Shown: in pieces, positions 1-8,584 of the stretch
Position numbering within the stretch: the first letter of the stretch is position 1
Layout of the letters: every line of letters starts with the position of its first letter
DNA from: Pseudoalteromonas prydzensis
GTDB lineage: Bacteria > Pseudomonadota > Gammaproteobacteria > Enterobacterales > Alteromonadaceae
NCBI RefSeq assembly: GCF_011050055.1
Contig: NZ_DRGM01000023.1
Location: forward strand, 1 to 64,000
Length of the DNA stretch: 64,000 bases
Direction: 5' to 3'
Position numbers and translations under genes: made by a program
The notes under the pieces: model-generated
What the model saw: the letters and a program-made list of their open reading frames with translations, nothing else
Told to the model about the DNA's origin: nothing
Databases searched by the model: none

Positions 1-340
1 ATTGTATTTGTTCAATGTCTTCAGCCTTCGCTTTGCTTGCGTGGCCGCCGCTGTGTAATAAGACTAACACTAAACTTGTGAATTCATGTCCCATTGGTAC
101 ACCTGCAAAGGTGATATGGGTATCTTTTTCAGTGGAATGAACAACCATAGAAGGACGGCGAGCGTCAATATCAGGGTTGTTCGATACTGTAAATTTATCG
201 CTTAACGATGCGAGATCGTGAGCTAAATTTGCTAATTCTGTTGATTTTTTGCTGTCATCCAAGGCGATAAGCAGCTCAACAGGTTGAGTAAGCGATTCAA
301 AATGACTTTTTAATTGATTCTTAATGTTGTTGTCTAACAT
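1..340 (-). CDS. ahpF: Alkyl hydroperoxide reductase subunit F, N-terminal part (partial)
   Basis: Flavoprotein that passes electrons from NAD(P)H to the peroxiredoxin AhpC in the cytoplasm. Only the first 113 codons lie in the window; the gene runs off the left edge. The translation begins MLDNNIKNQLKSHFE and contains GHEFTSLVLVLLHSGGH, which matches the N-terminal tandem thioredoxin-fold region of E. coli AhpF closely, including the GHEFTSLVL block. The start is the ATG complementary to 338-340, where homology to E. coli AhpF also begins. It lies 129 bp downstream of the ahpC stop on the same strand, the usual ahpC-ahpF order. FAD and NAD domains and the redox CxxC are outside the window and could not be checked. 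Identity is confident. Confidence 0.93.
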   Translation of the reverse strand, partial: MLDNNIKNQLKSHFESLTQPVELLIALDDSKKSTELANLAHDLASLSDKFTVSNNPDIDARRPSMVVHSTEKDTHITFAGVPMGHEFTSLVLVLLHSGGHASKAKAEDIEQIQ

Positions 341-423
341 GGCTCTGCCCTTGTTTTCAGCAAAAAGTAACCCACCACACAGGTTAATGTGCTTAAACTT
401 AAAGTAGTATGGTGGGAATTTTT

Positions 424-445
424 AGCGCTGCCTAAAAGCAGCGCT
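424..445 (-). terminator. Hairpin between ahpC and ahpF, possible attenuator
   Basis: AGCGCTGC and GCAGCGCT form a perfect 8-bp stem around a 6-nt loop in the ahpC-ahpF gap. On the transcribed (minus) strand no U-run follows, so full termination is unlikely. A partial stop or RNA-stabilising hairpin that keeps AhpC more abundant than AhpF is plausible, but this is inference. Confidence 0.4.
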
Positions 446-469
446 TAATGTAGCTTAGCTACAGGCAAG

Positions 470-1039
470 TTAGATCTTGCCAACTAGGTCAAGTGAAGGA
501 GCAAGTGTGTCTTCACCTGGCTGCCAAGAAGCCGGACATACTTCACCATCGTGAGTTGCAATGTATTGTGCAGCTTGAACTTTGCGAACTAACTCTTTCG
601 CGCTACGGCCGATACCTAAATCATGTGTTTCAATGATTTTGATTTCGCCCTCAGGGTTCATTACAAACGTACCACGCAGTGCAAGGCCTTCGTCTTCAAT
701 CATTACACCAAAGTTACGTGTAATACGCCCTGTTGGGTCGCCAATCATTGGGTAAGTGATTTTACCGATTGTATCTGATGTATCGTGCCATGCTTTATGA
801 GTGAAGTGCGTGTCTGTAGACACTGAGTAAACTTCTACGCCCATTTCTTGAAGCTGTGCGTAGTGATCTGCAACATCACCTAATTCTGTTGGGCATACAA
901 ATGTGAAGTCTGCTGGGTAAAAGAAGAAGATTGACCACTTACCAAGTACATCTTTTTCAGATAGCTCTACAAAGTCACCATTGTGGTATGCAGTTGCGTT
1001 AAAAGGTTGGATTTTTGTGTTAATTAATGAAGTGCTCAT
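470..1039 (-). CDS. ahpC: Alkyl hydroperoxide reductase subunit C (peroxiredoxin)
   Basis: Typical 2-Cys peroxiredoxin that reduces H2O2 and organic hydroperoxides in the cytoplasm and is recycled by AhpF. The protein is 189 aa, close to the 187 aa of E. coli AhpC, and nearly collinear with it. The peroxidatic cysteine is C49 in FVCPTE and the resolving cysteine is C168 in GEVCPA. I chose the ATG complementary to 1037-1039 because homology starts there (MSTSLINTKI) and GAGGA sits just upstream; the longer frame adds 13 unsupported residues. It is followed by ahpF and is divergent from a DUF3429-like gene. Regulation by OxyR is usual for this pair; a degenerate site is noted upstream. Nothing is odd about the protein. 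Confidence 0.96.
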   Translation of the reverse strand: MSTSLINTKIQPFNATAYHNGDFVELSEKDVLGKWSIFFFYPADFTFVCPTELGDVADHYAQLQEMGVEVYSVSTDTHFTHKAWHDTSDTIGKITYPMIGDPTGRITRNFGVMIEDEGLALRGTFVMNPEGEIKIIETHDLGIGRSAKELVRKVQAAQYIATHDGEVCPASWQPGEDTLAPSLDLVGKI

Positions 1040-1110
1040 AGTATTCCTCATTGGTATATTGAAAAGTAATAACAACACAGGCTGCTGTGTTGGCTTGAGT
1101 AATACAATAA

Positions 1111-1177
1111 GGTGTTTAAAGCATTTAATAAAATTGATTGTTTAGATTAGTTCAATCTATTTTTAGGATTAAACTAT
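1111..1177 (-). promoter_or_regulatory. Candidate ahpC promoter with OxyR-like inverted repeats
   Basis: In the ahpC upstream region, TAGATT and AATCTA (1143-1159) form a perfect 6-bp inverted repeat around 5 nt. A second element, TTAGGATTAAACTAT (1163-1177), resembles half of the OxyR consensus (ATAG/CTAT tetrads). On the minus strand a possible -35 (TTGAAC) lies inside the repeat, with a TATTAAA-like -10 about 18-19 bp downstream. Tetrad spacing does not fit the OxyR consensus exactly, so this is tentative. Confidence 0.3.
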
Positions 1178-1263
1178 TTATTTACGGCATTCGTATTTTC
1201 TTTGTTGTTCATAATGCTGCTACAATAGCGGCGCTTATAATATGCAAACAAGGGCAAGCTGTT

Positions 1264-1683
1264 ATGGAAAAATTTGTTAACCACATTCAACTTGGCTATC
1301 TAGGGCTACTGCCCTTTTTAGGCTGTGTTGCTTGGCCGCTTTTATTAGGAAGTAATAGCGTAAACTTAGAATTTTTCACTTTTTATAGCATCGCAATATT
1401 AGCTTTTATGGCAGGTAACTTATGGCGGGCAGGTTCACAAAGTTATAGTGACGCAATAAAAGCAGTCGTACCGGTTATTCCTATCCCCTTCTTATCATTT
1501 TTACCGACTGAATGGATGTTAGCTTGGTTGGGTCTTAGCTTTTGGCTAGTACTCGTATTTGAAAAAACCAGTCCACAATGGCAGAGCTACCATGCTGATT
1601 ATCAAAAAATGCGCTTTGTGCTAACGTCAGTGGTGTTCGTCTGTCATGTTTTTGTGATTGGTATTAGTTTATACCCTAACTAA
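1264..1683 (+). CDS. DUF3429-like integral membrane protein
   Basis: Small inner-membrane protein of 139 aa with about four to five hydrophobic segments and no signal peptide or catalytic motif. Its style (a LGYLGLLPFLGC start, a GNLWRAG turn, and PQWQSYHADYQKMRFVLT near the end) fits the DUF3429 family, whose function is not established. I chose the ATG at 1264 (MEKFVNHIQ) because the 42 codons upstream overlap the ahpC control region and show no family-like features; AGGGCAAG lies upstream as a modest ribosome site. The gene is followed by unrelated small genes on the same strand with a 57-bp gap. Family assignment is by recall of the pattern, not by search. Confidence 0.65.
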   Translation: MEKFVNHIQLGYLGLLPFLGCVAWPLLLGSNSVNLEFFTFYSIAILAFMAGNLWRAGSQSYSDAIKAVVPVIPIPFLSFLPTEWMLAWLGLSFWLVLVFEKTSPQWQSYHADYQKMRFVLTSVVFVCHVFVIGISLYPN

Positions 1684-1740
1684 CTCGCCCTTTAAAGCGG
1701 ATTAATGTACCATCCGAGCTCTGCTTTTTGAGGATAAACT

Positions 1741-2112
1741 ATGATCGACCAATTACGCCAACAGCTTGATCAACTTGGTGAAAACTATGTTGAGAAAAAC
1801 GCTCATTTCAAAATTAAAGTGATCCCTTTTTTTTGTGCGATTCAAATAAAAAAGGATCATAACAGCGAAGGTCGATTATCGTTTTATTCCAATCAATGGC
1901 TTGAAATTGCCTTAGTGGTACTGCTTTTACTGTTTGGCTTAATGCTTTTTGATGTCGACGCGGGCTTTACCCATGGTCCGATCCACATCGCGTTTGCAGT
2001 ACTCATTACCTTTAATTTAATCATCAAACAAATTGCCATTGAAGGTCTTAAAACACGCTTGGCTTTTTGTCGTTTAGTTGATCATAATTCTAAAAAAACA
2101 CCACTAGAATAA
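1741..2112 (+). CDS. Hypothetical membrane protein, 123 aa
   Basis: I do not recognise a family. The N-terminal 50 residues are polar and contain two lysine-rich stretches. They are followed by two hydrophobic segments at about residues 55-70 and 80-95 separated by a short loop, then a basic tail. This predicts a small inner-membrane protein with both ends probably cytoplasmic. A GAGGA ribosome site lies 6 nt before the ATG. The stop overlaps the start of the next gene (TAATG at 2110-2114), so translation of the methyltransferase-like gene is probably coupled to it. Confidence 0.6.
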   Translation: MIDQLRQQLDQLGENYVEKNAHFKIKVIPFFCAIQIKKDHNSEGRLSFYSNQWLEIALVVLLLLFGLMLFDVDAGFTHGPIHIAFAVLITFNLIIKQIAIEGLKTRLAFCRLVDHNSKKTPLE

Positions 2113-2909
2113 TGTATTTAAATCCAAATTGGCGGATCCTCACGGTAGGCGATGGTGATTTATCGTTTTCTTATGCTTTATTCACGGATATAAAACCAAC
2201 CAAGTTGGTCGCTTCTACCTATGATGATGCAAGCACGCTTACCACAAAATATGCTGATAACGCATTAACTGCGCTTGAAGCAAGTAAAGTAACGGTACTC
2301 AATAGTTTTGATGTAACGGATCCACAAGCGTGGCAACGCTTAAATGGCGAGTTATTTGATGTGGTGGTTTTTCAGTATCCACTTATCCCTGCATTTGTTG
2401 GTGAAGCGGCCTTTCGTGAAAATACTGTCAGTATAAATACACTTAACCGCGCGTTACTGCATCAATTTATTAAATACGCGACTGACTTTGCCCTCGATAG
2501 CAATGGACCTATGCTTTGCTACATTACGTCTAAAGATGTAAAGCCTTATCGCGAGTGGAATATTGAAGGCAGTTTAAATAACGGTTTAACCTCACATTAC
2601 CTTGGTCAGATGCCATTTGATATTAGCCTATTTCCAGGTTATAAAATTCGTAACGTTGACCGCGATAAACACGTCAAAGACACCAGTGGTATTAGTTATG
2701 TTTTTAGCCCTAAAGCAACGCCCGAAGTAAAAAGTAAGTTAACCATGCCAGCGTACTTAGATGATCACAGTTGCGCGCTGTGCCGTGTTGGCCCATTTCA
2801 CGGCGAAGAAGATAAACAAAAACACTTATTAGCCAAAAAGCATCAACAAATGTTAGCCTTTGAGGCAGACTGGCAAGCTTGGCTTGCACAATTTAATCAT
2901 CGGGAGTAG
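2112..2909 (+). CDS. BMT5-like (DUF2431) class I methyltransferase with C-terminal zinc finger
   Basis: Predicted SAM-dependent methyltransferase of the family that includes the eukaryotic 25S rRNA uridine-N3 methyltransferase Bmt5. The signature VGDGDLSFS is at residues 12-20 (glycine-rich SAM loop), followed by VASTYDD (acidic ribose-contact position) and VVVFQYPLIP, equivalent to the FNFPH region. The C-terminus carries C221, C224, H238 and H244, a C-x2-C-x13-H-x5-H pattern that looks like a C2H2 zinc finger and suggests nucleic-acid binding. The start overlaps the preceding stop by one base, and the stop is two bases before the next gene, so the three genes form a tight cluster. The substrate in bacteria is unknown; rRNA is a guess from the family. 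Confidence 0.75.
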   Translation: MYLNPNWRILTVGDGDLSFSYALFTDIKPTKLVASTYDDASTLTTKYADNALTALEASKVTVLNSFDVTDPQAWQRLNGELFDVVVFQYPLIPAFVGEAAFRENTVSINTLNRALLHQFIKYATDFALDSNGPMLCYITSKDVKPYREWNIEGSLNNGLTSHYLGQMPFDISLFPGYKIRNVDRDKHVKDTSGISYVFSPKATPEVKSKLTMPAYLDDHSCALCRVGPFHGEEDKQKHLLAKKHQQMLAFEADWQAWLAQFNHRE

Positions 2910-2911
2910 CT

Positions 2912-3901
2912 ATGAACTTTGTAATCGTTGGCACCAATTTTATTAGTGATACTTTACTTGCAGCGGCAAAGACCGTCAGTGAATTTACGCTTTATGGCGT
3001 GTGCTCACGAGCCACTAAAAGTGGCGAAACTTTTTTAGCTAAACATGCAATCAGTGATGCAAAAATATTTACCAATATTGAACAAGTGTGTGCCGATGAG
3101 AATGTTGATGCGGTGTATATCGCTGCCCCCAATAGTTTGCATAAGAGCTATGCTGTAGCGTGTTTAAATGCAGGAAAACACGTATTAGGTGAAAAACCGG
3201 CTGCCGCGAATAGCCAAGAATTAGCTGCAATTTTAACCGCAGCAAAGCACAATAATCGCCTCTACATGGAAGCGATGATGACCACTCATCTACCAAATTT
3301 CTCTGTATTACGCCAAGCAATTGAGAAAATTGGCGTTCCTCGTAAATACATTGGTCAGTACAGTCAATATTCATCCCGCTATGATAAATACAAAAATGGC
3401 GAACGTCCGAACACTTTTTTACCTGAGTTTGCCAATGGTGCCCTGGTCGATTTAGGGATTTATCCGTTGTATATTTTAATTGCGCTTTGGGGCGCACCAA
3501 ACAGTGTACAAGCCAGCGGTGTATTACTTGACACTGGCGTTGATGGGGCCGGTGATGTGTTACTAAATTACAGTGATAAGCAAGCGGTGATCAGTTATTC
3601 GAAAATATCTCAGGGTGATAACTTTACCGAGATCCAAGGTGAACAAGGCCGTATTAGAATCGAGGCTGTTTCGCTGTTAAAACGTATGCAGTTTATCGCC
3701 AACGATGGCACTGTTGAAGAGTTATCACAGCCATTTGACGAACACTTTATGCGTCACGAAGTGAGTCATTTTATTGCCATTGCCAACACAGGACAGCTCG
3801 AATCACCGATCAATACTCATCAACTAAGTATCAGTGTGATGGCTGTACTTGATAAAGCAAGACAGCAACTTGGCGTTATTTATCCTGCCGATCGACTATA
3901 A
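2912..3901 (+). CDS. Gfo/Idh/MocA-family NAD(P)-dependent oxidoreductase
   Basis: Soluble dehydrogenase of 329 aa. The N-terminal Rossmann fold starts MNFVIVGTNFIS, a somewhat degenerate dinucleotide loop. AAPNSLH at about residue 70 and GEKPAA at about 94-99 carry the family's active-site lysine (EKP), and a C-terminal alpha/beta substrate domain follows (GALVDLGIYPLY at about 176-187). The natural substrate, probably a sugar or sugar-like polyol, cannot be read from the sequence. The start is 2 bp after the methyltransferase stop and the ribosome site (CGGGAG) lies inside the end of that gene, so the two are co-transcribed. Family confident, substrate unknown. Confidence 0.85.
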   Translation: MNFVIVGTNFISDTLLAAAKTVSEFTLYGVCSRATKSGETFLAKHAISDAKIFTNIEQVCADENVDAVYIAAPNSLHKSYAVACLNAGKHVLGEKPAAANSQELAAILTAAKHNNRLYMEAMMTTHLPNFSVLRQAIEKIGVPRKYIGQYSQYSSRYDKYKNGERPNTFLPEFANGALVDLGIYPLYILIALWGAPNSVQASGVLLDTGVDGAGDVLLNYSDKQAVISYSKISQGDNFTEIQGEQGRIRIEAVSLLKRMQFIANDGTVEELSQPFDEHFMRHEVSHFIAIANTGQLESPINTHQLSISVMAVLDKARQQLGVIYPADRL

Positions 3902-3930
3902 GCCAGAAAATATATTCGCGTGCAAATAGT

Positions 3931-3948
3931 GCCTCAAACTATTGAGGC
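3931..3948 (+). terminator. Hairpin after the oxidoreductase gene
   Basis: GCCTCAA and TTGAGGC form a perfect 7-bp stem with an ACTA loop 30 bp after the stop. The following sequence (TTGCCGATTTTGTT) is only partly U-rich, so this is a probable but weak intrinsic terminator. The rest of 3949-4114 shows nothing else I can assign. Confidence 0.5.
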
Positions 3949-4114
3949 TTGCCGATTTTGTTGCCTCTTTTACAATAGCCTTTTAACGTACTCACTAATT
4001 TAATGCATCGCCAAATCTTCCTCGTTCGCAAATAAAGCCTATGAATTCTTTAGTTAATTGAAATTATACTCTATAGTTATTTAGCATTATTATTAAATAG
4101 CAGCAGAGGCAATT

Positions 4115-5791
4115 TTGACAATTAGATTAATGCTTAGAACCGTTTTTGCTCTAGCAATCACAATTGCAGCCGGGCTACTGATCATCATATTGCTGTTAAA
4201 AACAGGATTATCTGATAGTCAACAATCTGCTCAACAACGCTATCAACTCAGTCATTTTGCCAATCTTGCTTCATCTAATTCGATTAAATTAACAGAGCTT
4301 GCTCGCCAATATGTGGTTACCCTTCAGCCAAGTTATAAAAATGAATATTATCACCTTGTGAAACAAATAGGCGGCACTGAGCCATGGTTAGATGATCGTA
4401 AGAAATCTTATCTCGACCGCCTTAAAGAATTTAATGTTAATGAACAACAAGTAGCGCTGCTAAATAAATCAAATGCACTTTCTTTAAAACTAGTCGAGAC
4501 TGAAGAGCTTGCTTTTCAGCTAATAAGTAACTTTGTTGGTAAGAGTCCTTCGTTATTGAGCTCGTCAGAGTCAAAACAATGGATGCAAGCAATCGCGCTA
4601 CTCACTGATCAACGTTATATGGATGAAGTGGCTAAGATCCAAGCCCCAGTACAAGCTTTCTTGACCGCTATACAAAACAGTAGTTTGCAAGAAGTTGAGA
4701 GCAACAATAACCGCGTAGCCAATTTAAGTCTGATCAGCATTGTGCTGGTATTAGTTATAATCACTATTTTAGCTTTATGTTACTTGCAGCTTGAGAAGCG
4801 TGTAATAAAGACAACGACACTATTAGTCAATGAAGCACAACGTATAGCCGATGGTGATTTAACACGCAAAATTATTCACACTGGTAACGATGAAATTGCT
4901 GAGTTATCAGCCAGTTTTAATATTATGATCGATAAATTATCCACGTTACTGTCAGAAATTAACTCGCAATCTCAACAGGCCCAAATTGCTGCCAACGAGC
5001 TAGATTCTATTGCACAGCAGGCAAAGCTGCTTAACGACGAGCAGAGTCAAGCAATTGAGGTGATCTCAAGTTCAGTATATGAAAATTCCACCGCAGTCAA
5101 AGAAGTATCAAAAAACTGCTCTGAAGCGGCTCAAAATGCAGGAGATGCGGATGCTAAAACACAAGCTGGAATCGATGTCGTTAATCAGAGTATTCATTCT
5201 GTCGAATCGGTTGCTGAAATATTAACCGAGTCAATCAATGATTTGAATGACCTCGAATCGTCTGTCAACGAAGTAGCGGTGATCTTAAATGTGATCAGCA
5301 ATATTGCTGAACAAACTAACCTATTAGCTCTTAATGCTGCAATAGAGGCAGCACGAGCGGGCGAACAAGGTCGAGGCTTTGCTGTGGTTGCCGACGAGGT
5401 ACGCACATTAGCGAGTAGAACACAAAGCTCAACTGTTGAGATACAACAAAAAATCAATAGCTTGCAGTCTGCAAGTAACGCTGTTACCGAACGGATCCGT
5501 AGCAGTGATGCTCGGGTTAAAGACGCGGTAGCAAACTCAGAAAAAGTGGGCTTAATGCTCAAAGAAATAAGCACCCAAGTGCGCTTAATTTCAGATGCAA
5601 ACCGAACCATTGCAGCTGCATCCGAGCAACAAGCACAAGTAACCGAAGATATCGCTGAACGCTTAACCGGTATTCAAGATGCCAGTATGCAATCGCAGTC
5701 GCAAACCGCACAGATCTCATCTTCATCAAGTGAGCTTGCCCAAGTGGCGGTTAATTTAAATACACAAATAGGTAAGTTTAAATTAAGTTAA
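4115..5791 (+). CDS. Methyl-accepting chemotaxis protein
   Basis: Transmembrane chemoreceptor that signals to CheA/CheW. The order is: TM1 at about 10-30, a periplasmic helical sensor of about 170 residues, TM2 at about 203-224, a HAMP domain ([22 protein letters not shown]), then a long coiled-coil signalling domain. The conserved hairpin tip starts near residue 398 ([18 protein letters not shown], then [15 protein letters not shown]). The TTG start at 4115 is taken because AGAGG lies 5 nt upstream; the ATG at 4130 would shorten the protein by five residues and keep TM1. The ligand is unknown. No che genes are nearby, so it is an orphan receptor; the next gene is convergent. Confidence 0.92.
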   Translation: MTIRLMLRTVFALAITIAAGLLIIILLLKTGLSDSQQSAQQRYQLSHFANLASSNSIKLTELARQYVVTLQPSYKNEYYHLVKQIGGTEPWLDDRKKSYLDRLKEFNVNEQQVALLNKSNALSLKLVETEELAFQLISNFVGKSPSLLSSSESKQWMQAIALLTDQRYMDEVAKIQAPVQAFLTAIQNSSLQEVESNNNRVANLSLISIVLVLVIITILALCYLQLEKRVIKTTTLLVNEAQRIADGDLTRKIIHTGNDEIAELSASFNIMIDKLSTLLSEINSQSQQAQIAANELDSIAQQAKLLNDEQSQAIEVISSSVYENSTAVKEVSKNCSEAAQNAGDADAKTQAGIDVVNQSIHSVESVAEILTESINDLNDLESSVNEVAVILNVISNIAEQTNLLALNAAIEAARAGEQGRGFAVVADEVRTLASRTQSSTVEIQQKINSLQSASNAVTERIRSSDARVKDAVANSEKVGLMLKEISTQVRLISDANRTIAAASEQQAQVTEDIAERLTGIQDASMQSQSQTAQISSSSSELAQVAVNLNTQIGKFKLS

Positions 5792-5807
5792 CTGATCTCT
5801 GGATTAA

Positions 5808-5843
5808 AAACCTCAGGCTCTTATACAGCAACAGCCTAAGGTT
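5808..5843 (-). terminator. Terminator between chemoreceptor and TBDR genes
   Basis: AAACCT-C-AGGCT and AGCCT-A-AGGTTT pair in a 12-bp stem with one mismatch. Read on the minus strand, the stem is followed by a TTTTT run, a good intrinsic terminator for the receptor gene ending at 5853. It may also act weakly on the convergent chemoreceptor gene. Confidence 0.6.
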
Positions 5844-5852
5844 TGAGGGTAG

Positions 5853-7931
5853 CTAAAAACGATAAGTAACTGAAGCACCTAATGTTTGTGGGCTAACAAC
5901 AGAGACATAGCCAGTTGGATACCTGCCACTTACAGGCTCTACACTGGTATAACCTTGTTCATCAAAGGCATTATTAATATAAGCGCTAATTAACCAATTC
6001 ATTGTGTCATAGCTTATTGTAGCGCGAGTAATAGTGTAATCACCTGCCATGCGCTCTTCAGTGTTAGTAAGATCACCGTAATACTCATCGACATAATTTG
6101 CACTGACATTTATCTTAAAGCTATCAGTAAACCAATGAGACAAACCTAAACTGGCCGTAAATGAAGGGGCTGAATTAAGTTCGTTACCGACAGCCTCAGA
6201 ATAACTGTCAGATACATCAATTTCAGTTTTTAATAGCCCTAGCCCAGCATGTAACTGCCATTGTTCACCCAACATACTATAGGCTTCGAGCTCTAAACCA
6301 TAACTGTGGGCATCATCAATATTGGTTATTCTTCGCGCTGAGTTTAAAGCTTGATAGCCATTAAAATTATTGTAGAACACATTCGCACTTATGTTGATAT
6401 CACCGTTATTTAATACACTACGTGTGCCTACCTCATAGGTATTTACGGTTTCTTCATCATAGTAATAATAATCTTCAGCATTAAAGTCGAGTGCACCACC
6501 GCCGGAATTATAACCACGCCGCGCACTGGCTGATAAAGTAGTTGCCTCGGTAACTTTGTATTGAATAGCTAAGGTAGGTAATTTAATAGTATTAGAATCA
6601 TCTAGCTGTTCAGCTAAGGTATCGCCTCTAAATGCCATGTTAAAGTTACGAAGTTGGCTTTCATGTTCAACCCGCAAGCCACCTGTTACTATTAACTTAT
6701 CTGTTAGGTTGAAGCTTGCCTCTGAGTAAATAGCCATCGAATCACTGCTATCATCACCAAAATAATCTGTTGCTCCAGTACTGTCGAAATCTTGATCTCG
6801 ATCGAAATAAGCTAAGCCAATAAAGCCTGAATAAAAGTCACTACTAAGGCCGAAGTTTAATTTACCATCAATAGTAATATTTTTTTCATCCATAGTAACA
6901 TCAGATTCTGCTTTTTCTAGTGACTCATAAGCATCAAAAGCCCAGTGGTAATCCATATACGCCACAAGCAGATCCACAGAGAAGTTCTCATCAATCTTAT
7001 ATTCAAAATCGATTTGTGTTGTATCTGAATCTGTATCCATTATACGTTGAAACAGTGGTATATAATCAGATGGGTTGTCACCTTCATAATACTGACGACC
7101 AGAATTTCCTTTTTCACTGTAGTTTGAATAATTTAGTTGAATTGATAGATCATCAAATGGAGTATAAAGTAATTTTGCTCGGGTGCTTGAGGTGTTTAAT
7201 TTATTTAGATCGCGATCAGTCGGATTTGTTTCATAGACAGTGGGGTTACTGTAAGTTTCACCATCAACATATTGAGTCGATAACCTAAAAGCAAGTACAT
7301 CTTCAACTAATGCACCGGAAACAACGGCTGCGGTGTCAAGGTAGCTATCTTGATTGCGGTAACCGACTCGCACTGCGCCTTCAAAGTCTTGAGTCGGTGC
7401 TTTGGTTGTCATATAAACAGCGCCAGCAATGCTATTACGACCATTACTTGTTGATTGTGGACCTCGATACACTGCTATTTGCTCCATATCCCACAAACCA
7501 GTATCACCGGTTAAATCAGCGACAAACGGCTGACTTACACCGTCAACTAACGTTGATACTCGCGCTTTTGATCCACCACTAAACGAATTAAACCCTGTTG
7601 CTCCACCGTTACCTGACACACCACGCATATCAGGAACTGACCCCGTTAACACCACTACATTCGCCATTTCTGCAAGCGCTTCTGAAACAGATGCTAGCTG
7701 ACCATTTTCTAATAACGACTTATCGACGACCGCAACTGAGGTAATAGTGTCTTTCAGTGATTTTGCTATTTTTTCACCCGTAACAACGATAGTATCGATT
7801 GATTCGCGATTGCCCTCATCATCATCTGCCAATACCTGAGCTTGAGTAAATAACAGCGCGCTGGCAATAAGCAGTGAAAGCTTATTGCGTTTAAATAAAG
7901 CTGCCAAAATCATTTCCTTTTTTTGAGACAT
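5853..7931 (-). CDS. TonB-dependent outer-membrane receptor next to PepSY cassette
   Basis: Outer-membrane gated barrel of about 692 aa, probably for a ferric siderophore. A signal peptide ends at QVLA; a TonB-box-like segment DTIVVTGEK follows, then the plug (VYRGPQSTSNGRNSIAGAVY) and a barrel ending in TYRF with the expected terminal aromatic. I place the start at the ATG complementary to 7929-7931; an upstream TTG would add 10 residues ahead of a normal signal peptide, and an ATG six codons further in is also possible. It is divergent from a DUF3325/DUF3649/PepSY operon with 97 bp between, which points to a substrate reduced in the periplasm. Its plug resembles that of the receptor at 14713. 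Only a poor Fur-like sequence lies in the shared promoter region. Confidence 0.88.
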   Translation of the reverse strand: MSQKKEMILAALFKRNKLSLLIASALLFTQAQVLADDDEGNRESIDTIVVTGEKIAKSLKDTITSVAVVDKSLLENGQLASVSEALAEMANVVVLTGSVPDMRGVSGNGGATGFNSFSGGSKARVSTLVDGVSQPFVADLTGDTGLWDMEQIAVYRGPQSTSNGRNSIAGAVYMTTKAPTQDFEGAVRVGYRNQDSYLDTAAVVSGALVEDVLAFRLSTQYVDGETYSNPTVYETNPTDRDLNKLNTSSTRAKLLYTPFDDLSIQLNYSNYSEKGNSGRQYYEGDNPSDYIPLFQRIMDTDSDTTQIDFEYKIDENFSVDLLVAYMDYHWAFDAYESLEKAESDVTMDEKNITIDGKLNFGLSSDFYSGFIGLAYFDRDQDFDSTGATDYFGDDSSDSMAIYSEASFNLTDKLIVTGGLRVEHESQLRNFNMAFRGDTLAEQLDDSNTIKLPTLAIQYKVTEATTLSASARRGYNSGGGALDFNAEDYYYYDEETVNTYEVGTRSVLNNGDINISANVFYNNFNGYQALNSARRITNIDDAHSYGLELEAYSMLGEQWQLHAGLGLLKTEIDVSDSYSEAVGNELNSAPSFTASLGLSHWFTDSFKINVSANYVDEYYGDLTNTEERMAGDYTITRATISYDTMNWLISAYINNAFDEQGYTSVEPVSGRYPTGYVSVVSPQTLGASVTYRF

Positions 7932-8028
7932 TTTAAATTGCGCGGAAAAATACCATATCAACTACAGTATTGCAATTGAGTTTACTTATCATTTAGAATG
8001 GCATTAAAAATAAACTATTATTGCTCTT

Positions 8029-8298
8029 ATGTCTCAATTTACCGTTATTGTTATCTTACTCATTGCTATAACTGTGCTCTACTGCAGTAATCGCCATCAA
8101 AAATTACTTGCTAAACCTATTTCTAAACACTGGCGTACACTTGCGCTAATACTTTTTATAACCGCAATTATCATTGCTTTTTCTACACTGTCTAAATTAG
8201 CAGCAAGCTTCTTTGTTATTTTAATACTGATGCTCGCTTTAATGGTCATGCCATTTGCAAGCTTAATTAAAGTGAAGGGGCTAAAAAATGACATCTGA
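8029..8298 (+). CDS. DUF3325-like small membrane protein
   Basis: Inner-membrane protein of 89 aa with three predicted helices. The arrangement of a first helix, an NRHQKLLAKPISKHWR loop and two further helices fits the DUF3325 proteins that accompany PepSY-type siderophore reductases. Function is not established; a role in supporting the reductase is inferred from position. It is the first gene of a three-gene operon, overlaps the next gene by 11 bp, and diverges from the TBDR gene ending at 7931. A second DUF3325-like gene occurs at 18977 in the sister cassette. Confidence 0.6.
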   Translation: MSQFTVIVILLIAITVLYCSNRHQKLLAKPISKHWRTLALILFITAIIIAFSTLSKLAASFFVILILMLALMVMPFASLIKVKGLKNDI

Positions 8299-8584
8299 GC
8301 AAAGACAAAAAATTCAACCAACTTGGCTTGGTAAAAGTTTAGCTGGTGCATTGCTGGGTTTAGCGCTGGCTTATATTCTGATTGCTTTTTTTGCTTGGTA
8401 CGGCCCAGGCGGAATTGATGCCCAAGACAAGGTTCAATTTAATATGTGGATGATCCCGATTTTATGGCTCACGCTCTTTAGTTTTACTTATTTATTTAAT
8501 TCAGCGAGGCAAGCTTGGCTCATACTCGGTGGAGCAAATGTTATCTTGTATAGTTTATTTTTGCTGTTAAGGGGTGGATTATGA
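8288..8584 (+). CDS. DUF3649-like small membrane protein of the PepSY cassette
   Basis: Inner-membrane protein of 98 aa with three hydrophobic segments and a conserved-looking AWYGPGG turn after the first. It resembles the DUF3649 type of iron-uptake-associated small proteins; the biochemical role is unknown. AGTGAAGGGG lies 8 nt before the ATG inside the preceding gene. It overlaps that gene by 11 bp and the next by 4 bp (ATGA at 8581-8584), so the three are translationally coupled. The family call is from recalled pattern and is moderate. Confidence 0.55.
   Translation: MTSEQRQKIQPTWLGKSLAGALLGLALAYILIAFFAWYGPGGIDAQDKVQFNMWMIPILWLTLFSFTYLFNSARQAWLILGGANVILYSLFLLLRGGL

Noticed and set aside
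7977..7991. TGAGTTTACTTATCA as a Fur box for the first PepSY cassette
   Set aside because: Only about 10 of 14 positions match and the match is one-sided; I would expect such a score by chance in AT-rich DNA.
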